Positions 60,061 to 64,000 of a stretch of 64,000 nucleotides of DNA are shown here, piece by piece (within the stretch, counting starts at the first letter, position 1; every line of letters begins with the position of its first letter). The notes beneath the pieces were generated by a model. It ran no database searches and had not been told where the DNA came from. It saw only the letters and a list, made by a program, of their open reading frames with translations. Source of the DNA: Clostridiales bacterium (lineage in GTDB: Bacteria > Bacillota > Clostridia > Lachnospirales > Lachnospiraceae); contig JAMPHY010000001.1 of the NCBI GenBank assembly GCA_023663185.1, forward strand, positions 314,994-378,993, read 5' to 3'. The translations under genes and the position numbers were made by a program.

Positions 60061-62766
60061 ATGGATAACCGGATTTCATCTCTTATTAACGCTGCTTCGC
60101 TTTCCTACGCCGCAGGTCATCTGGAACAAGCCAGACAGCAGGCGTCGGAAGCGCTTGTGCTGCTGACACTTAAATATCCTTCCTACAATGTTTCCGATAA
60201 TGTTTCTGATAATGTTTCTGATAATATTTCCGGTAATATTTCTGATAGTATTTCTGAGTCAGCAGATTATTCTCTGCGCATGGCTTATCTTAATATAATG
60301 ACGTTGCTGCAATCCATTGCTGCCAGAACGCATGACCTAGACTCCTATGAAAAATATGAAGCCACCGTCAAAGAACTTACACTCCATATGTTCGGTGCGG
60401 ATTCCCTCTCCTATTACGCCGTACATCTGCTAGACGCCTGTGAATGCTATCTGAGTGCGGGAAATATCGTTATAGCGCAGTATTTTCTGGAAGACGCTAT
60501 ACGGATTCTGGAAGAAGAAAACGGAGCCTGTGCATTGACCGCCTTCCTTCACGCTCTTCATCTTGCTAAACTGCATTTCCATATGGAGCAGTATTATGAA
60601 TGTATAAACGAAGGTCTGCGCGCCAATTCATTATGCCTTGCCGAGCCGTTTATTCCGCCTGATGCTTCTGACTTTCTTAAGAACTACGCGGCAGATACCG
60701 TACTGCTCGACGAACTAATCTACTCTAACCTGACGCTGATTGCCTGCGCTTACGGCAAAATCAATAACAGCAAAGAAGGCATTGCGATTTTAGCAGTACT
60801 GCAAGAAAACCCGCCCGAAGACTACTATCTGTGCGCATCTATGGATTTGATTCTGGCGGAGCTCTATACCAGAGAGGGAAAATACGATGAGGCTCGCTCT
60901 CTTTGCAAAAAATATCTTACGCAGGATTTAAAGGACTCTCCTGATATGCTCACCGCCCTAGCGTCGCTTTCCTATACGCTTTCACCTTCTTTTGACTTGC
61001 TTAGTCAATCTCTTTTTACCGCCGAAAATGACGGGGAGCTTCCGGCGTCCCTCTGTTACAGCAGAGACGCGCTGCAAATTTTATTATATAATCATGGTCT
61101 TACTTTAATCGAAAAGGAGCAATTCGATGAAGCGCTGGAACTATATGATAAGCTGGGCGAGAAGGGTATTTCTCTAAGACTGCTGCTTTTGGCTAAAACT
61201 GGCAATTATAAAGCCATATCCGAATATAAGAAAACTGCCGATAATTACTATTACAGACAGATAGACATGCTTTTTCTCTATTACAATGAAAAATATGTAT
61301 ACAATCATCTTTCTATGCTCGAATACCATTTTTCATTCTGTATGGACGCTTATCTGTCATGCTACGAAACGCTTGGCAGTGAAGCAATGACGCCGAAAAG
61401 CATATATGATTTTATGCTGAACACCAAATATATCTCGCTGGAAGCCTCTTACTTAAGCAGGCATTTCATAACTCTGGACGAGCTTAAAAATCGCAAGAGC
61501 GCCGACGCAAAAGACGTCATGCAGCTCATTCCCCATGATACCGCGTTGCTGGAATTTGGCGTTGTCAGAACTTTTTCCACGCAGGACTACTGCGCCTTTA
61601 TGGTAACAGGCAGGGAGATTTCCTGCGTCCGTATTGCAGATTATCTCTCATTAAATGGATTGATTGATGAATGGCACAAGCTTCTTACTGCTTTCGTTCA
61701 TGCCATAAACGCCGATATAGAGCAAATAGTGGAGACAGAAAAAAGGCAGCGCGCACTGGATACGAAACTGCGCCGGATACTCAGCCGCCCTATTAAAGAA
61801 CTACTCTCCGCCCTGCCGGAAGAAATGCAGATTAAGCGTCTTATCATTGCCCCTGCCGGAGCTTTGATACAGTTCCCGTTCAGCAGACTGTCCGTATCCG
61901 CCAGTGGTTATCTGGGAGATGATTATGAAATCACCTATATCAATACGGGCAAAGAACTTCTACTGCAGTCCGATGAAGCATTAATCCTGTCTCCTGACAA
62001 CTTATCATGTGTACCTTCCGAAAAATCATTAAGTGCGCCTTACGGCAAATCATTAAGTGAGCTTTCTGCTGGAGAGTTCCATGAAGATACTATTTTTAGT
62101 AACCCACTAATTATAGGGAATCCTTCCACGACTGCTTTCCCGCCTCTGCCCTATGCCGAGAAAGAAGCTAATATGGTTGCCGAATGCCTTAACACAGTAT
62201 GTTATACCAAAGAAAATGCCGACATTTCCCTGTTTGACTTCCAGACTCATCAATCGCCTTCACTTCTCCATATCGCAGTACATGGCGTCTTTTATCAGGA
62301 AGAAAATAGCGCCTTAAAGGGAGTCGGTCTGCATATGCTCTCTGATATTCCTGACTGGAACAACGCTTTCTTGGTAATGGAAAAAAGCGGTCTGGTTCTT
62401 GCCAATGACACACTGCTCTCCTGCAATCAAATATCCACTATGGAGCTTACTTCCGTCAGGCTCTCCGTTCTTTCCGCCTGTCAGAGCGGGCAGGGACGCT
62501 TCCATGCCTCAGAAGGAATTTACGGCTTAAGACGTGCGCTGAAACTGGCGGGTTGTAAGTCCATCATCGCTTCCCTCTGGCAGATTGATGACCGCTCCGG
62601 ATATTACTTTATGCGGTTTTTATATGAAAATCTGGTGAAGACGCCGGGAAACCCAAGACTTGCTTTTTCTCTTGCTGTAGAATCGCTGCGCAGTTATGAA
62701 GAAAATAATACCCGCCCGTTTGCAGAGCCATATTATTGGGCGGGGTATATTTTTATACAAGAATAG
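60061..62766 (+). CDS. TPR-CHAT caspase-like protease
   Basis: 901 residues. The first 500 are helical TPR-like repeats (HLEQARQQASEALVLL, EGKYDEARSLCKKYL, KEQFDEALELYDKL). The C-terminal CHAT domain has the catalytic His in LLHIAVHGVF (about residue 739) and Cys in VLSACQSGQG (about 807), followed by EGIYGLRRALKLAGCKSIIASLWQIDD, all standard. CHAT proteases act as effectors, for example cutting gasdermins or working with Csm/Cas7-11. No gasdermin is seen here. Residues about 42-65 are a 4-residue tandem repeat (NVSD/NISG) coded by 12-bp units, a likely variable linker. Confidence 0.9.
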   Translation: MDNRISSLINAASLSYAAGHLEQARQQASEALVLLTLKYPSYNVSDNVSDNVSDNISGNISDSISESADYSLRMAYLNIMTLLQSIAARTHDLDSYEKYEATVKELTLHMFGADSLSYYAVHLLDACECYLSAGNIVIAQYFLEDAIRILEEENGACALTAFLHALHLAKLHFHMEQYYECINEGLRANSLCLAEPFIPPDASDFLKNYAADTVLLDELIYSNLTLIACAYGKINNSKEGIAILAVLQENPPEDYYLCASMDLILAELYTREGKYDEARSLCKKYLTQDLKDSPDMLTALASLSYTLSPSFDLLSQSLFTAENDGELPASLCYSRDALQILLYNHGLTLIEKEQFDEALELYDKLGEKGISLRLLLLAKTGNYKAISEYKKTADNYYYRQIDMLFLYYNEKYVYNHLSMLEYHFSFCMDAYLSCYETLGSEAMTPKSIYDFMLNTKYISLEASYLSRHFITLDELKNRKSADAKDVMQLIPHDTALLEFGVVRTFSTQDYCAFMVTGREISCVRIADYLSLNGLIDEWHKLLTAFVHAINADIEQIVETEKRQRALDTKLRRILSRPIKELLSALPEEMQIKRLIIAPAGALIQFPFSRLSVSASGYLGDDYEITYINTGKELLLQSDEALILSPDNLSCVPSEKSLSAPYGKSLSELSAGEFHEDTIFSNPLIIGNPSTTAFPPLPYAEKEANMVAECLNTVCYTKENADISLFDFQTHQSPSLLHIAVHGVFYQEENSALKGVGLHMLSDIPDWNNAFLVMEKSGLVLANDTLLSCNQISTMELTSVRLSVLSACQSGQGRFHASEGIYGLRRALKLAGCKSIIASLWQIDDRSGYYFMRFLYENLVKTPGNPRLAFSLAVESLRSYEENNTRPFAEPYYWAGYIFIQE

Positions 62767-62772
62767 TTTGCT

Positions 62773-63066
62773 CTATAATATCTTCCAGAGTCCCGTTTTA
62801 TTTGCTCCAATTCTATCGATAAAACCATTTTTCTTTAAATAAGAAATATTCTTCTGAATCGTCGTTTTCCCTACACCTAATTTTTCTGCCAACTGCGGCT
62901 GCGTTATACCAGGATTATAATGTATTTCTTCCATAATGCGAATACTTACTTCACTCAATCCTCCTCTTGATTTATCTATCACTTTATCTACCACTTTATC
63001 TATCGCTTTATCTGTCACCTCACTATCAATCTTGTTATATTTCTTAAAAAATCCAAAAAAATACAC
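62773..63066 (-). CDS. winged-helix protein, maybe the tail of an AlbA_2/ATP-binding regulator
   Basis: 97 residues. The C-terminal 60 are a winged helix (IRIMEEIHYNPGITQPQLAEKLGVGKTTIQKNISYLKKNGFIDRIG...GLWKIL). The N-terminal part is a repeat, DKAIDKVVDKVIDK, coded by 12-bp units. This end is typical of AlbA_2-type transcriptional regulators, whose ATP-binding N-terminus is missing. The GTG start has no good ribosome binding site, so it may be a remnant. It is divergent from the peptide gene at 63193. Confidence 0.55.
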   Translation of the reverse strand: MYFFGFFKKYNKIDSEVTDKAIDKVVDKVIDKSRGGLSEVSIRIMEEIHYNPGITQPQLAEKLGVGKTTIQKNISYLKKNGFIDRIGANKTGLWKIL

Positions 63067-63133
63067 TGTCCAGCAAAATTTCGATTTTCATTTAATTCAA
63101 TTTTTAATCTTAATTTTAAATATGAAAAAGATA

Positions 63134-63162
63134 TTGTAATTATATTCATATATTGATATAAT
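63134..63162 (+). promoter_or_regulatory. sigma-A promoter of the peptide/radical SAM unit
   Basis: TTGTAA (63134-63139), 17 nt, TATAAT (63157-63162). It is 30 nt before the peptide start codon and the only good promoter in the gap. Confidence 0.75.
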
Positions 63163-63192
63163 AATATAACACCAAAAAAGGAGGCACAAATT

Positions 63193-63345
63193 ATGGCTAA
63201 CACACAAGAGTTCAACAACGGTATAGACTTTATTCAAAGTCTGCAAAATTCTCAGGATTATGGTAATGAAAACGCTTGGGAAGTTGATTCATGGCCCAAT
63301 TATGAAGAATGGCACGATTACTGGAATGATTACAGTGGCGCATAA
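63193..63345 (+). CDS. putative RiPP precursor peptide, aromatic-rich (triceptide-like)
   Basis: 50 residues, very good AAAGGAGG site. The N-half is a leader-like acidic/amide region (MANTQEFNNGIDFIQSLQNS), and the C-half is packed with aromatics: W29, W34, Y37, W40, Y43, W44, Y47. Three tripeptides fit the aromatic-X-Asn/Asp pattern used by three-residue cyclophane-forming radical SAM enzymes: W34-P-N36, W40-H-D42 and W44-N-D46. There is no Cys, so it is not a thioether peptide. The last 20 nt overlap the radical SAM gene. This is an inference from layout and composition. Confidence 0.75.
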   Translation: MANTQEFNNGIDFIQSLQNSQDYGNENAWEVDSWPNYEEWHDYWNDYSGA

Positions 63346-64000
63346 TCCCAACTTCATAACCCCAATCATCAAAATAGTCGAGAATTGCAATTTTACCTGC
63401 GAATATTGCAGATATGCAAATCATCCGCCTAAAGACAGCTCTATCATGTCGGTAGAATTGTGCAAAAAAATCATTAGGGAAGTATGTACATACAATCTCT
63501 CTAAAGGGATAAGCATTACTTCCCTTATTTTTCATGGCGGAGAACCGCTCCTTTGGGGCAGGGACAGATTTAACGAAATATTGTTGTATGAACATGAATT
63601 GAAAAAGGAATTTCCCCATCTGGAAATCAAAAACGGAATGCAGACTAACGCTTTTCTGATTAATGATGATTGGATTGAGTTATTTCACAAATTCAAGATG
63701 AGCGTCGGGGTAAGCATTGACGGCTTTGCCGATATCAACTCCCATTTTGGTAAAGCCGGCAAAGAAACTTCAACGCAGACTGTTTTGGATAACATTCATC
63801 TTTTGCAAAAGCATAACATTAAGTGCGGAATCTTAAGTGTGATTACGGAAAAGCATTTCCCATACGCAAAAGAATATTTTGATTTTTTACAGAAAGAAAG
63901 AATAGACAACGCAGGCTTCTGCTACTGCTACAATCCTTTAGACGACTATTCATTAAATACGGAAGCGCTTGGACTATTTATGTGCGAATGCTTTGATATA
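63326..64000 (+). CDS. radical SAM peptide maturase (partial, runs off the window)
   Basis: 225 codons are present, open to the window end. The Fe-S motif Cx3Cx2C is in IVENCNFTCEYCRYAN (about residues 18-24), the GGEP-type SAM motif in LIFHGGEPLLWG (about 66), and VGVSIDGFADINSHFG follows, as in SPASM-family maturases. The expected C-terminal SPASM clusters are outside the window. ATG 63326 overlaps the peptide gene by 20 nt, so translation is coupled; a GTG at 63335 is possible. The enzyme should crosslink the peptide upstream, probably by forming aromatic-to-beta-carbon bonds. Confidence 0.85.
   Translation, partial: MITVAHNPNFITPIIKIVENCNFTCEYCRYANHPPKDSSIMSVELCKKIIREVCTYNLSKGISITSLIFHGGEPLLWGRDRFNEILLYEHELKKEFPHLEIKNGMQTNAFLINDDWIELFHKFKMSVGVSIDGFADINSHFGKAGKETSTQTVLDNIHLLQKHNIKCGILSVITEKHFPYAKEYFDFLQKERIDNAGFCYCYNPLDDYSLNTEALGLFMCECFDI

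Overview
The window looks like chromosomal accessory DNA from an anaerobic Firmicute of the Clostridia, most likely a Lachnospiraceae-type gut bacterium. The grounds are AGGAGG-type ribosome binding sites on nearly every gene, sigma-A promoters of the TTGACA-N17-TATAAT type, and a gene content common in that group: an ATC hydrolase-like protein, a DUF5685 protein, a giant CoA-dehydratase activase, BlaI/MecR1 and Rpn-type nucleases. I could not run a database search, so family names come from recognised motifs and overall similarity. No tRNA or rRNA gene was recognised.

Layout. (1) 1-10.5 kb: the tail of an RND/MMPL exporter, an Rpn-type nuclease, then a tetR - PEP-synthase-like - MATE unit and a separate membrane protein/methyltransferase unit. 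Both units carry copies of the same operator, GTTAG-N6-CTAAC, so one TetR probably controls both. (2) 9.5-12 kb: a second PD-(D/E)XK protein and a decayed serine recombinase. (3) 12.2-31.9 kb: a co-oriented stress island with flavodoxin, DUF1269, HdeD-like, FtsH, CoA-dehydratase activase, DegV (one intact, one dead), DnaK, J-protein, DUF5685, AI-2E-type permease, glycosyltransferase and TauE, plus an OmpR-type two-component system. Five promoters in this island carry a 17-bp box exactly 10 nt upstream of the -10 hexamer, the geometry of PhoB/OmpR-activated promoters, so the local two-component system probably drives the island. (4) 32-37 kb: a MarR - cytidylate-kinase-like - heterodimeric ABC exporter operon with a 16-bp palindromic operator.

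(5) 37.4-47.3 kb: a complete type III-A CRISPR-Cas locus on the minus strand, in the order cas6-cas10-csm2-csm3-csm4-csm5, array of 12 repeats, cas1-cas2-csm6. (6) 47.4-50.8 kb: a dead Rpn copy and a BlaI/MecR1 pair. (7) 50.8-64 kb: a region of unknown, probably conflict-related genes. It holds eight tandem paralogues of a small acidic protein, two Sel1-repeat proteins, a 140-bp hairpin element, a DUF4062-STAND NTPase-TPR protein, a TPR-CHAT protease, and finally a 50-residue aromatic-rich peptide gene overlapping a radical SAM enzyme. That last pair looks like a cyclophane (triceptide-like) RiPP locus cut by the window end.

The right third is the best place to look for an undescribed system: a STAND sensor, a caspase-like CHAT protease, an immunity-like paralogue array and a RiPP maturase lie within 13 kb, beside a CRISPR locus.
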